64,000 nucleotides of DNA from Anagrus nilaparvatae (GCA_022575985.1 JAKSXM010000040.1:17440001-17504000); one strand, 5' to 3'. Counted from the first letter of the stretch, positions 32,646 to 44,121 are shown. The notes: a model not told the origin generated them from the sequence alone. A program made the numbers and translations.

Positions 32646-34007
32646 GTATGGATCTTTGTTGTACAGCAGGCTCATTTTAAAAATGATATTAAATATCTTG
32701 AAAGAGGTAGGGACATAGAAAATTCCAATTTGCGAAGTATAGATCTTTGTTTAGACAAAAATTTATTAAGAGTTGGTGGTTGGGTACAGGCGTCATTATT
32801 AGACCCAGATGAAAAACATCCTTTCATACTTCCGTATAATTGTCAATTTTCGAAATTAATCATTGGTTATGTTCATGAGAAAAAATTGCATAGTGGTATA
32901 AGGTTGACTCATTCTACAGTTAGGCAAAACTTTTGGATAATAAAAGCTAAGAGAATGATCAGAACTTATTTAAATAATTGTAATAAATGTCATAGATAGA
33001 GGGCTGAAACTGTGGCTCAAAAAATGAGTATTTTACCCGCAGTTAGGGTTACTAGACCGGATAAACCATTTAGATTTACAGGTGTCGATTACGCTGGTCC
33101 AGTAGATATTTTACGTTTTAAGGGACGCGTTAGTCGCACTTATAAAGCTTATATAGCGGTTTTCGTGTGTATGGCTACAAAGGCGGTGCATCTGGAGTTA
33201 GTTACTGGATATTCTAGCGAAGACTTCATAACTGCCTTCCGTAGATTCACCTCAACACGGGGTCAGTGCTCTGGGTTGTATAGTGACCAGGGTACAACCT
33301 TTGTCGGTGCCGACAAGCTCCTACGGCAAATGTACATGGAGTCTTCGGACTACATGCAGAAGCTGGTGGGCTCGTTGGCAGATGAAGGTACCTCTTGGTC
33401 GTTTAACGCCCCAGGTGCGCCTCATTTTGGTGGAATCTGGGAAGCGGCTGTAAAGTCCGTTAAACATCATATCAGAAGAGTTTTAGGTACCCATAAACTA
33501 ACGTATGAGGAATTCTCTACCCTTCTTAAGCAGATCGAAGCCTGCTTAAATTCCAGGCCTTTGATACCTCTAACTGAGGACCCATCTGACAATTTATTTT
33601 TGTCACCCTCTGTAATATTAACTCAGGCTCAACCTGGTATTTTCCCTGAACCCAACTATTTAAATGAAAAGATACCAGCCCTGCAACGCTATAAACTAGT
33701 TCAGCAGATGTTGCAGGACTGGTGGCGGCAATGGTCACAGGAATATTTACAAACCTTACAACAACGCCAAAAATGGCAAAATAAAAATCAGAATTTAAAT
33801 ATCGATGACGTGGTCTTAATCGTTGATGAGACAATGCCACCCTCAAAATGGCCTTTGGCAAGGGTCATAAAGGTTTTTAAGGATCCTGATGGTCTGGTAC
33901 GAGTAGTCGACCTCAAGACTGGATCATCAGAGCTCAAGCGTCCGGTACACAAATTAGTACCACTAAAATCCTTGAGTAATGAGGATGAATTTAATAAAAA
34001 TAATTAA
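32646..34007 (+). pseudogene. pol: Pao/BEL integrase, nearly complete
   Basis: After the deleted polymerase, pol resumes near 32670 (HFKNDIKYLERGRD). The HHCC zinc-binding domain runs from RVGGWVQA through HEKKLHSG to CNKCHR. A TAG at 32997-32999 follows. The catalytic core from 33012 has FTGVDYAGPV (first Asp), YSDQGTTFVGA (second Asp) and GGIWEAAVKS (catalytic Glu), so the D,D-35-E triad is intact. The C-terminal domain has WPLARVIKVF and VRVVDLKTG and ends at TAA 34005-34007. It would catalyse insertion of element DNA. One stop separates zinc-binding and core domains. Confidence 0.88.
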
Positions 34008-34367
34008 AAATGTATATTATTTAGAAATTTGTTTATTTATTCTTTAATTGTCTTATCATATTGCGTTATTTTGTAGAATTTATTAAATGAAAATGTTATT
34101 TACTAATTTATTTTTGCATGATTACCAAAAAATAATTATAAAAAAAATGTATAAATTGATTAAAAAATTATATAAGAATTTGTAAGAATATCAATTTAAG
34201 GTATAATTTTGTACTAGATTTCTTTTAATTGTATAAAATGATATTTAAAATCACTATATTTAAAAAAAAATGATGATAAATAATTGTAAATATTTTTTTT
34301 TAAATTGACAACATTGCCATCACCCCAATACATTTTTATTTCTTTTTTTTCATCATTTTAATTGCAT

Positions 34368-34386
34368 TAAAATGGGTGGGTGGTAA
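34368..34386 (+). promoter_or_regulatory. Polypurine tract
   Basis: AAAATGGGTGGGTGGTAA lies directly before the 3' LTR, the usual place for the plus-strand primer; it is purine-rich but interrupted by T residues. Confidence 0.6.
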
Positions 34387-34610
34387 TGTTGTGTTACATG
34401 TAAATACTGTATATAATTGTATGTATGAATGTGTGTGTGCGCGCCCGATCTAATTCTTACTGATTCGAGTTGCCGACGCGCTTCAGTGCGTCGTCAATTC
34501 CCTTCAAGTATAGACGCTGGCCTTTGGCCTCCTTTAATAAAGTATTGTTCACATTAAATTAACCTTGATTTTATAGTTTATTTCTTATCAACTTTCCACC
34601 CACTCCAACA
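34387..34610 (+). repeat. 3' LTR of the Pao/BEL element
   Basis: 224 bp, TGTTGTGTTACATG…CACTCCAACA. Followed at once by the AACAT target duplication. Confidence 0.95.
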
Positions 34611-34769
34611 AACATCATTTAATTCTTTTTGTATTTACAAATATCACTAGCTGAACGTCTGGCTCTTATTATTTTACTTTAAGTCAAAAAAAAATATTCC
34701 GTGTTTATATTTTGAATTTTGCGAACAATGACTATATACTATGTTTTCAAGTTTAAGTGTAATTATACT

Positions 34770-35545
34770 TTATTGATTCGTCAAAGAAGAACCATTGTGA
34801 TAGGTCAAATTTCGATTTTTGATTTTTTGGCATATAAGCACGTTTTGAGACCCCAGGAAGCTAAAAAACCGGTTTTTAAAAAAAGTATGTATGTGTGTGT
34901 GTGTGTGTGTGTTTGTATGTAACCGGTGAAATTTCACAACCATTATGGAATTAAGACCTAATTTTTTTTTCAAAAATTTTTTTATCAAAAAATCTCAAAC
35001 TACTTTTTTTTTTTTTAATTTGGATGTAATACCTCATTTATTTCCACCTATATTTGAAAGTACGATTTCTACTCGATATCTCGAATCTGATAACTAATTT
35101 TTTGAAAATTTTTTTCTCAAAATTTTTTTCACCAAAAAATACAAAAAATACTAAATTATTTTTTCTCTTTGGACGTAGTACCTAATTTATTTCTGTGGAA
35201 GTACTAGTTTTAGAAATATCGTTTATAGCATTTTTTTGGACCTGATACCTAATTTTTTCAAAATTTTTTTCTCCAAATTTTTGTTGCCAAAAAATACAAA
35301 AAATGCTAAAATTTTTTTTATTTTAGGACGTAATACTTAATTTTTTTCTATGAAAGTACGAATATCTGAAAATATTGCAACCGGTGATATTTCAGAACCA
35401 TTATGGAATTAAGACCTAATTTTTTTTTCAAAAATTTTTTCATCGAAAAATCTTAAACTATTTTCTTTTTTTTTTTAATTTGGATGTAATACCTCATTTA
35501 TTTCCACGAAAGTACTTATATTTGAAAGTATGGTTTTTACTAAAG
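34770..35545 (+). repeat. Second copy of the (TG)n dispersed repeat, 3'-truncated
   Basis: It matches 10230-10440 and the first tandem monomers of the copy at 10224-12420: GAACCATTGTGATAGGT, GCATATAAGCACGTTTTGAG, a (TG)n run at about 34890-34917, then AACCGGTGAAATTTCACAAC and several ~155-bp monomers. It ends about 64 bp before the first exon of the PHAF1-like gene, so part of that gene's promoter region is repeat-derived. Confidence 0.75.
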
Positions 35546-35608
35546 AAATCATTAGTTAATTTAAGAGCTTTATATTATTTTTACGAGTTTTTTGATTATT
35601 CGTGAAAA

Positions 35609-36361
35609 ATGCTGGAGCTCGAAATTGTGCCTGAGAGGTCCCTTGGGACTGACCTCTGGGAGTTTATTTTAGGTAAAAATTTATTTTTTTATTTTGGAGT
35701 TATTAGTTTATTGTTTGTAGTTTTGTTTATTAATTAAAATTTTAAAAAAAGAGAGTGGGAAATAATTTAATATAATTTAATGCGCGAGTAAATCTCACTT
35801 TGCTGTATATGTAATTTTTTTGTTTTTGACAATATTCCATTGTTTTTTTACTTTTGCATAAATAACAATTTATTCATTCTTTTCTATTTACATTTATTTT
35901 AATATATACACTTACACTTACTTATTCACCGGTGATTATAAATGTCTCTAGATGAACACATAAACATATACAATTAAGTACATATAATAATATATTCATC
36001 GCTTTCTTTTATGTTAAATAATTGTTGTTTAAAATACTTGTAAGTAATTTTTTTTTAATAAATAAAATAAAATAATATTTTTTTTATTTAGGAATGCATT
36101 TTTCTCAAGTTGTATCCATAATTCAAGCACAAGTTGGTATTATTACAGGAGTTCAAGTTCTTTATAGTGATACTGTAAGTAATTGATAAATTTCTAAAAA
36201 TGATGTATTTTAAATAAATTTATAAGAATCAATATAAAATTTATATTTTACAGAACCCATTAGAAGTAGATTTAGTATTAAATTTACCGCTGGATGGAGA
36301 ACGTTTAATATTTGATCCGGTGGCTCAGAGGCTTAAAAAATTGAAATTTATAATATTATGA
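35609..36361 (+). CDS. PHAF1/UPF0183 family protein, first three exons only
   Basis: Three exons join in phase: 35609-35672, 36092-36174 and 36254-36361, with GTAAAA/TTTAG and GTAAGT/TACAG splice sites. Exon 1 reads MLELEIVPERSLGTDLWEF, exon 2 GMHFSQVVSIIQAQVGI and VQVLYSD, and exon 3 NPLEVDLVLNLPLDGE, LIFDPVAQRLK. These match the N-terminus of PHAF1 (UPF0183, C16orf70), a protein of about 400 residues linked to phagophore binding in autophagy. Here the frame ends after about 84 residues. A one-base change in the A6 run at 36335-36340 would extend the family match (KIEIYNI) but soon meets TAA. No later exons are visible before an unrelated Harbinger remnant. It is probably a partial duplicate or a decayed copy; an intact gene should exist elsewhere. 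Confidence 0.75.
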
Positions 36362-36655
36362 CTATGTAATAAATGTTAACTTTATCAATTGAATAATTTG
36401 TTTTTATTTTCAATTTGTATTTACTAAAATAAAAAGATTTTCAACCACAATGAATTATTTCAACCACAATTAATAAGCTAAATACTTTTTTTAAAGTTTA
36501 ATATTATAGAAAATATTTGTTTATAATATAGTATTATATTTTAAATATTTTTCTTTGCATGTAATCTTATTAAGCTATTAAAGATTTTAAATAATTTAAT
36601 AGAGATTTTGTTGCGAAAAAATTCTTATACAATTTATTTAAAACATTGACTAGCT
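36362..36655. other. AT-rich spacer
   Basis: No coding signal is seen between the PHAF1-like exons and the Harbinger remnant; no later PHAF1 exon was found here. Confidence 0.5.
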
Positions 36656-36975
36656 TTATATTTTCAACCATTGGAAATAAATGCTTCCTTCGTCAGACAT
36701 AAAATATTTGGCTACCTTTCTTCGAATAATTGTGCCATTTAGATCTTGCACATCAACTGGGTCCTCGTTGTTCTCTTCGTTAATGTCTTCATTCATTGCA
36801 GTGTACCGTCTTTGACTTTCATCTAAAGACAACTCACTACTGATAAGAAAATTATGTATGCAGGTTAATGCTAATGCAATGTTTTCTGTTGTTTGAAGTT
36901 TAAAATTTAAAGGATATTCAAGTATTCTCCATTTTTTTACTAAGATGCCAAATGCACACTCGATAATCCTAAACT
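36656..36975 (-). pseudogene. PIF/Harbinger transposase, C-terminal remnant
   Basis: The minus strand reads RIIECAFGILVKKWRILEYP, then TTENIALALTCIHNFLISSE, and ends FQWLKI at TAA 36656-36658. The R-x-x-E-x-AFGIL-x-x-(K/R)(W/F)RI motif carries the last catalytic Glu of the DDE_Tnp_4 (HARBI1-like) transposase, and LHNFL-type sequence follows as in the family. The first two catalytic aspartates and the N-terminal half are missing upstream of 36975. It would be the transposase part of the element whose MADF-type partner protein lies at 37870-38801 on the same strand. Confidence 0.75.
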
Positions 36976-37869
36976 AAATCCTAAATGTTCACTCATTTCT
37001 TCTAAAGCGTCCATTGTCTATAAGCATAAAATTTTTTTTTCAAAATGCCATTTACTCTCAGTCTAATAATAATTTTAAAAGTTACACTAGTTTGTCAATT
37101 GAATTTAAAAAGAATTTTAAATGTCAAGTCTTTTTATTTAACAGCTAGTTTTGTTTAAAATTTAAAATAAGGTATGAGAAATTTACTACGTACCTTAATA
37201 ATAATTTAATACTGACAACATTTTTATGAAACAGTTAAACAAAAATTAAAAAAAAAACTGATAAAAGATTAGAAGAATTGTAAATTAACTTTAATAATGA
37301 AAAAGGAGTTACAAAAAATAGTCTGCTATAAAAATTGTTGGTGGCCTGGTGGGAGAAAATTAAGGCTTCTCGGGCTGACCACGTGATAGTAAAGAAAGTA
37401 GTTTTATCTTACTCTAAAAAAATAACTAGAGGGATATTCAAAAATAACAGGCATTAAAATTATGATTTTTAATCGATAGTTTCTGAAAAGTTAATGTATT
37501 TATTATAAAATATTTCTTAACATATTTTCACTTATAAATAAACAATTAAAAATATAAAAACAAATATTTTTTAACTTTTTGTGTAGTCGTTGTACATTTA
37601 AATTTAAAGCGATAAAATAAATAATGATAAAATGAAGATGTATTATATGTACATATATACCTATACAAATTAATATTTAAATCCAGATTATAAAATAATT
37701 GTAAACAATAATTTGTTTACAAAGTTATGAAATTGCACAATTATTATTTATAATAAGATTAAAAAAATAAAAAAAAAAATACATATGCCTAAATTAAAAT
37801 AAAATAATGAATGTATACATAATTTGAAATATGTTATCAATGAACTTGCAGTACAATACTACAGAATAT
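36976..37869. other. Spacer between the two Harbinger-type remnants
   Basis: AT-rich, no gene seen. The missing N-terminal transposase part should lie here if the element were whole, but it is not recognisable. Confidence 0.45.
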
Positions 37870-38801
37870 TTACTTCTGGGCTTCTTTGACAAACTTATCT
37901 CCAATTGCAGATATTTGTAAGAAGCATTTTGTCAAGTTGTTGTCAGCATCTAAAATATTTGAAAATCTGTTGAAAACAAGCTTTGCTTGATGGCATAGCG
38001 ATTTTTGAACATTAGTAGAAAATGCAATATTATTTCTTTCATTAGATGTCTTTACAGCTACTTCAGAAAATACATCTAAATCATTTGTTTTTCTTTTTTT
38101 AGAGCTTGGTTCTGTAGGATAAACATTTTTTTTTTGTCGATGTTCATTTTCTTTCTGTTGCATGTGTTCATGAACACTTGTAACTCCTGCTTGGTTTCGC
38201 ATTTCAAGAGATACCGATGAAGAACTTGCAAATGCATGAAGTGGATCAAATTATGAATCAAAAACTTCGTTATCTGAGGCTTGTTGTACCAACCCAGAAG
38301 TATCTTCAACTTCATCAAGCATGACCATACTGCAAGCAATTGTTTTGACTTGATCGCTTACTTCATTCGATGATGATGGTGTCATGGTAAACCATAACCG
38401 TTCAAGAACAAATGCCTGCATTTTGGTAGGAATATGATCAGGATCCACTTCGACGGATTTGTGGTATCTTCTTAAGGTATCTCTTAATGTAGTCCACCTG
38501 GTTTCAACATAATTTCCTGTACGTATAAAATAAAATTATAATATATAATTTTTACATGCAGTATTTAACACATGTTTTAATTATACACACCATCAACTTC
38601 GATGCCTAATTCTGAAAAAATTGAAAATGCTATTGTTTCATGCATCATAACTTTGTCCACGTACAAATTTCTGCTTCTGACTTGCTCGTCATTTTCGTTA
38701 ATGCCATATTCAATTGATTTAATACCTTCTATGATTAACATATCAACTTTTCTAGCCACCATACCATTTATACCAAACTTTTGCCTATTATTTTTTGACA
38801 T
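37870..38801 (-). pseudogene. MADF-domain protein, two exons, one premature stop
   Basis: Exon A (38801-38591) begins MSKNNRQKFGING. A 74-bp intron (GTGTGT…TACAG) joins it to exon B (38516-37870). Across the junction the MADF (Myb/SANT-like in Adf-1) domain is clear: LIIEGIKSIEYG early, HETIAFSIFSELGIE in the middle, then NYVETRWTTLRDTLRRYHKS, which carries the conserved tryptophan and LRD-x-L-R-R-Y. One TAA at 38251-38253 interrupts an otherwise open frame, after which SLEMRNQAGVTSVHEHMQQ and a lysine-rich segment (PSSKKRKTND) follow. Harbinger elements commonly encode such a DNA-binding partner; single-copy host genes of this type also exist. The nearby transposase remnant favours the first reading. 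Confidence 0.7.
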
Positions 38802-39112
38802 AATTTTGACAGTATTTGAAATAAAAATATTATTTTATTATTAATAAACAAATGATAAAATTGCTTCATAAAGGTGTTTCGAGAACTGTTGCAAATTATT
38901 TTGCCCCTGTGAGTGTGTGTTTTTTTATGGTGATGACTTATGTAAAAATAAGGAAATTACAGGAATCAGTTTTCCTGAAATCTTCCCACCCTTCAAGATT
39001 TGCTAAAATTTTATAGAGCATTTAAATAGGAAAGCGCGTCATTTACCTAAAAACAGTAGAAGAGAGAAGAAGTTTGGATTTTTTCATTTATAAAATTATA
39101 GTTTACTTTAAA

Positions 39113-39625
39113 ATGAGTACCTTATTTTTTAACGACAATATTTATGAAGTAAATATAGGAATATTACTGTTAGAAATTTCATATCGTAGGTGGATCTACG
39201 ATCCATATTACCTAACACAAGAAATTTAAAGAGACGAAGTTTTCTCAAATGAAAAAAGATTTGTGGGAAACGTATGAAATATCTTTTGAAGGTAATTTAA
39301 ATGTTTTCAAGTTATTTTCTTTTCTCTTCCAATTTATTATACTTATTATTAACTTTTTGAAATCTTTTTAGTTGATGAAATGATACACTTTTGAGATACC
39401 ATCAGCATACAGTATAAGAAAAGCATTGCTGTACACGGATTTTCTATATCTTGTTACAAAGAAAAGCTGTCATTCTTAAACGAATTTATTACTAATGATG
39501 AAAGAAAACAGTTTATGCTCGAGGAACTTGAAGTACTTCAAAAGAAAGTGTCTAAACACTTAGCGACAGTTGATTATTGTCAAAAGCTCATTAATGAGTT
39601 AATAAGTAATTTAGAAGACTTATAA
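39113..39625 (+). pseudogene. Degenerate two-exon gene, family unknown
   Basis: An ATG at 39113 opens MSTLFFNDNIYEVNIGILLL to a TAA at about 39227. In another frame KETKFSQMKKDLWETYEISF runs to a GTAATT donor (39292). After a TTTTTTAG acceptor (39371) comes VDEMIHF, a TGA, then SIAVHGFSISCYKEKLSFLN and a helical segment (ERKQFMLEELEVLQKKVSKH) ending at TAA 39625. Two disruptions with preserved splice signals suggest a decayed gene. The last helix resembles a dimerisation coiled coil; I do not assign a family. Confidence 0.35.
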
Positions 39626-40720
39626 TTTATGGGATTTTTTTTTAATTTTAAAAAAGTGTAATTCAGTACAATATTTAATACTTTTATTATTACAATAGTA
39701 TTATTGTAGCAAATTTTTTTATGTATTTAGCATTAAAAATTTAAATAGCATATGATTTTGTAAGTTTACAGTTTCAAAAATTTTTTTTAGGTTTTAAAAA
39801 AAAAAATAGTTATTAATTTTTTATATTTATTGTTGCATGTTTGTATTCCGTTTTGTAGTCTGTACTTTCAATTATGTGCATAAACATTTTTAAAAATTCT
39901 TCGATTTCAATATATGTGCTTATACCTATTTTTAGAATTTGAAAGACAATAATAAAATAATTGAATATTATTTTCTTAAATATCTATGTGTTCACTAATT
40001 AACCTTATTACAATAGTCAATTTTATAAAATAACAAAATTGAAAACCAGGTGATATCTGCAAATTTATAAAATATTTTGAAATAAATGTCTAATTATGTA
40101 TCGATTAAAAAAATTTCATTTTTATTGAATTCATTCATTATAAAGGAATTTATTTTAAAATTTTAATCATTCGTTAATGAGTAAATTTCCGTATTAGAAA
40201 ATATTTATTTAAATCTCAAATTAAAAGTTTTCAGTCTTTCCTTTTTGGTTTGCCCCTTGGTAGATGTAAATATAAGTATTTTGCAAACATAAAAATGGTT
40301 TGTTTTACATTTGAATTATACTAGTGGGGGAATAATAAAAGTTCTCTATATCTTTCTCTTCAGGAGTATATATACACTAACTATTTCAAAATAATATTCA
40401 TAAAGCTGGATATGGTTTGGATTTGTAGGGTGCATATTATCAGAAGCTGAAAAGTTATTTGATAAAAAAAAAATTTTTGTTTTTATAAAATACTGTATTG
40501 TAAAAATAAATTTTAAATACATAGGTTTATAAATTTTTAAATACTAGATTCAAAAATGATTTTTAATATTTTAATAATATATACATATAAATATATTAAA
40601 ATTTGAATATACAAAATTTACATTTACATTATTTACTTTTTACTATAACGTAAAGTATATATATTATATAAGTATTATACATATAAAGTTTATTTAATTA
40701 ATCGGATGAATTATAAAGAC
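39626..40720. other. AT-rich stretch without recognisable genes
   Basis: No open frame of interest on either strand; A/T homopolymers and TATA-type microsatellites (40560-40690). Confidence 0.45.
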
Positions 40721-41690
40721 CCATAACTTTTACCATTTCTAAACACCGATATTATATGTTCTTGTTTGGATGCAGTACAACTTTCCATTTCAATGAAAGG
40801 AAGACTTGTTTCATTATGTTTATGTCTGCTGTTTATTAATTCTCCTAGAGCAGATATGTTAGCAGAAAAACTACATAACAAAAAAATATTATTTTACAAA
40901 TTTATTACTTTTAATTTTTAATTACATGAATTGAGAATGAAGAAAAAAATTTACCCTCGACTTAGTGACATTGGTCCACTGCATCTAGAAAGGGCTTCAG
41001 GTTAATAACAGGCGAATGAAACTAATAATTTTACTGCAGTATGACTTGATTTCAATCTTGACTGTTAATGTTTTTTTACTCAATAAATCCCATAATTTAG
41101 TCCATAAATCACTTCTGTAAGGAGTAATTCTTTGCTGAGGAGATAAAAGTATTACAGAAGCTATAAGACAATCTTCACAAATCCCTAGCTGTCTGAATTT
41201 GATAACTGAGGCAGATTTAATTCAATATTAATAAGCTGTGAAAGAAAAATTAAATAACATTTTCGTTTTTTATTAAAATTTAAATAGAAATTAAATATAC
41301 TACTGTTTCATGTGGAAGTTCATCATGGAATTGTAACCCACTTAGAGTTTGAGAATTTAAAATAGTTTTTGGGGATTTATCGAAGTCTGAAAAAAAACTG
41401 GCTATTGTTTTCTTGTGATGTATATGATACAAAACTTGATTTAATATTCCACTGTCCCATATAAATTTTTGTATCAAAAGCTTTAACTTCAATCCTTTAT
41501 GGATTTCATAATGATCATTGATATCAAATAAAATGTTACATACTTTTTTTAAACCTACAAAATAATTATAAAAAAATTATTGATCAACCAATTGCAGAAT
41601 AAGAGCTTAGAGATTCATTAGATACAAAATTTTCAATCCATCCTAATAACAACGAGCCATCTTTTTCTTGTACTAAAAGTTTCCATTGTA
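40721..41690 (-). pseudogene. Unidentified multi-exon gene remnant, split by the Tc1-like element
   Basis: On the minus strand exon-like blocks line up. One runs 41690-41589 (QEKDGSLLLGWIENFVSNES). The next runs 41554-41315, from LKKVCNILFDINDHYEIHKG through FIWDSGILNQVLYHIHHKK to LPHET at a GTAGTA donor. A block at about 41235-41000 carries [32 protein letters not shown] and [14 protein letters not shown] last one near 40870-40725 has ISALGELINSRHKHNETSLP. The sequence is predicted all-helical, as in large repeat-helix proteins. Frames change between blocks and the interval at 41555-41588 is only 34 bp, shorter than usual introns, so the copy is decayed. Upstream coding continues beyond the inserted transposon, near 44122-44125 and perhaps 44516-44579. 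Identity unknown. Confidence 0.5.
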
Positions 41691-44119
41691 CAGTCGGCTC
41701 CATTAATGGCGTCCTCATAAATTTTTAAAAAATTATATGCTTTAATAGGGTTTGACATTTTTTGAGTTTTTTTTTTTATATTTTTCATATATATACATGT
41801 GTTTATTTCTTAATTTTAAAAAATAATAGTTTTTAAAATTTATTAATCAAAATTAGACTTCAGTAAAAGAGAAAAATTTGCTGATTAATAACTAATTTGA
41901 TTTTTAAAAATTGATCAATTATATTAGTAGCTAGACGTAATTAAAGTTGATCAAATACTCATTTTTTCAAATATATTAACAATAATCATAAAAAGTTTCT
42001 ATTCAAAAATAAAAGTAAAAAAAAAGAAAAATTCAGGTAACCTGTATATGGGTGGTTCCTCTATTTAAAGTGCCCGGCCTACTATTATCAGATTAAAAAT
42101 TTTAAAGCATAAAAATTTAAATACTTTTAAATAAATAATGTTTAATTATGAGTATAACATTTAAATAGTAAAACATTTAATAATGTCTTATTTTAGACAA
42201 CGTCTATGAATATTAATTAAGTTTAGTTTAAAAGTTATTTTCTTGCAATTTATTTATATTGTTATGGATATGTTAATATAAAATGCATAAACTTTCTCAT
42301 TTGAATCTATGATGTTATCTTTAGAAATATTTAAATAAAAGAATTTTAATTAGGCATTGATGCTCAGGGGTTGATTACTTTTACTTTTTTGAAAAACTGG
42401 CAGTTTTTCTCGAAATATCGTTCGGTATAATTCTCAATCTCAAAATATAGCCATGGCTCCAAATATACCTATAGAAATTCGCTCCCAAATAATTGGGATG
42501 CATCGCAGTGGTTTAAGTGTATATCAGATAAGTGAAAGGTTAGGTGTATCTGAAAAAACTGTTAACCGTTGGGTTAATTATTGGTAGCAAACAGGAAATA
42601 TTAATTGTGTAAGAGATCATAGAATAAACAATAGAAGACCAAAGAAAACCAAAGGGGAAACTGATAATTTAATAGCAAATTCATTAAGAGAACAACCATT
42701 TTTGGCTGCATCGCACGTCTCAGCAGTTGCAGAACTACCAGATCAAATTTCTGCAAATACAGTCCGGCGCCGAGCTAAAGAAGCAGGTTTATATTGTCGA
42801 AAACCTGCCGAGAAAATTAGCATGAATCAAGGTCATGCAGAAGTTAGGCTGAGTTTCGGATTCCAATATTTGACGGACCCTATAGATTGGAATAACGCAG
42901 TATTTTCTGATGAAAAAGTTTTTAGTTCAGCTGAAGATTCTCGTAAACTTGTCTGGCGCCCACTAAGAACACGTTATGACCCAAGATATGTTTTGCAAGA
43001 TAATCACAGTGGTCAAATATCTGCAGCATTTTGGGGTTGGATGTCTTCGGAAGGGGTGGGGGATATTATAGAAATTCATCCACGTTTGAATGCTAATCAA
43101 TATGTAAATATCTTAGAGACAGTTATGCTCCCTTCTGTCCGCCGAAGGTTCCCAGTTGAAAATCATCCTTTTATTAATTTTGTGCAAGATAACAGTTCAG
43201 TTCATACATCGAATATAACCCGTGAGTGGTTCAATAATCACCCTGAAATTAATGTGATTAACTGGCCAGCCAAATCACCTGATCTAAATGTCATCAAAAA
43301 TCTTTAGGGGAAAATTGTTAATGATTGGGGTGAAGCCAGAGAAATACGAAATAGGGATACGCTTATTCAGCATGTCCTAGCATCTTGGGAGGGTTTAAGA
43401 TTTGATGAAAATATTTGCTCCAGGTTAACTACGCCTATGCCAAGAAGAATTGATCACCTTATTAATAATAATGGTTATTGGACAAAATATTAATTATATA
43501 TTTTTATGCTAGTGTGATATGATTTTTTATGTTTATTTATTATTTTATAAAAAATTTATATGATAATAAAGTTAATTTTTCTTGGACCAAAAACATCTTT
43601 ATTAATAGTTTTATTTATATTAATATTTACATGAAATGGCTTATTTAATATTTCAAGTTATAATTTATTATTCATCTAAGTAAGTATTAAAATTATACAT
43701 TGAAATTTTTAATCCGATAATAGTAGGCCGGGCACTTAAAGTAGAGAAACCACCCGTATATAACTTACCTGAATATATTAATTTCTTTTGTTTTACTTTT
43801 TTTTTTTAATAGAAACTTTTTATGATTATTGTTATTATACTTGAAAAAATGTGTATTTTGATAAACTTTAATTACGTCTAGCTCCTAATATAATTGATCA
43901 ATTTTTAAAAATCAAATTTGCTCTTAATCAGCAAATTTTTCTCTTTTACTCAAGTCTACTTTTGATTAATAAAATTAAAAAACGATATTTTATTAAGATT
44001 AAAAAAAAACACGTGTATAAATATAAAAAATAAAAAAACAAATCTCAAAAAATGTCAAACCCTGTTAAAGCATATAATTTTTTAAAAATTTATGAGGACG
44101 CCATTAATGGAGCCGACTG
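41691..44119 (+). mobile_element. Tc1/mariner-type transposon with ~420-bp terminal inverted repeats
   Basis: The element begins CAGTCGGCTCCATTAATGG at 41691 and ends CCATTAATGGAGCCGACTG at 44119, flanked by TA on both sides (41689-41690, 44120-44121), the target duplication of this superfamily. The inverted repeats extend inward about 420 bp on each side (to about 42113 and from about 43707) with roughly 90% identity. They include a shared inner block, AGTGCCCGGCCTACTATTATC. The total of 2,429 bp and the long repeats recall Tc3-like elements. Alternatively the inner block marks a second, nested transposon. The transposase gene inside is broken. Confidence 0.88.
42453..43493 (+). pseudogene. 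Tc1/mariner transposase, two stops and a mutated catalytic Glu
   Basis: The frame starts MAPNIPIEIRSQIIGMHRSG at 42453 and is open to TAA 43491-43493 (347 codons) apart from TAG at 42585-42587 and TAG at 43305-43307; the second replaces the tryptophan of the usual NLW. The N-terminus holds a paired-like helix-turn-helix (GLSVYQISERLGVSEKTVNR). The catalytic core has WNNAVFSDEKVF (first Asp), FVQDNSSVHTS (second Asp) and SPDLNVIKNL, where family members have PIENLW, so the last catalytic Glu appears as Lys. The enzyme would cut and paste DNA at TA sites. With two stops and the lost Glu it is dead. Confidence 0.9.
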
Positions 44120-44121
44120 TA

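Larger units (their letters stand above)
28783..34615 (+). mobile_element. Pao/BEL LTR retrotransposon, full-length but lacking the RT region
   Basis: The element is 28788-34610, bounded by 5-bp target duplications AACAT (28783-28787 and 34611-34615). It has two 224-bp LTRs, a primer site, a roughly 1.24-kb leader, gag, protease, integrase and a polypurine tract. The LTR pair differs at about 8 of 224 positions (roughly 3.6%), so the insertion is not recent. The reverse transcriptase and RNase H are gone, removed by a deletion near 32640-32660, and several frames carry stops or shifts. It could have moved only with help from an intact relative, and is now decayed. Confidence 0.92.

Noticed and set aside
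39371..39625. Bacterial MerR-type regulator acquired by transfer
   Set aside because: Only a helical C-terminal segment vaguely resembles MerR dimerisation helices; no MerR DNA-binding domain is present and an intron-like break lies upstream.
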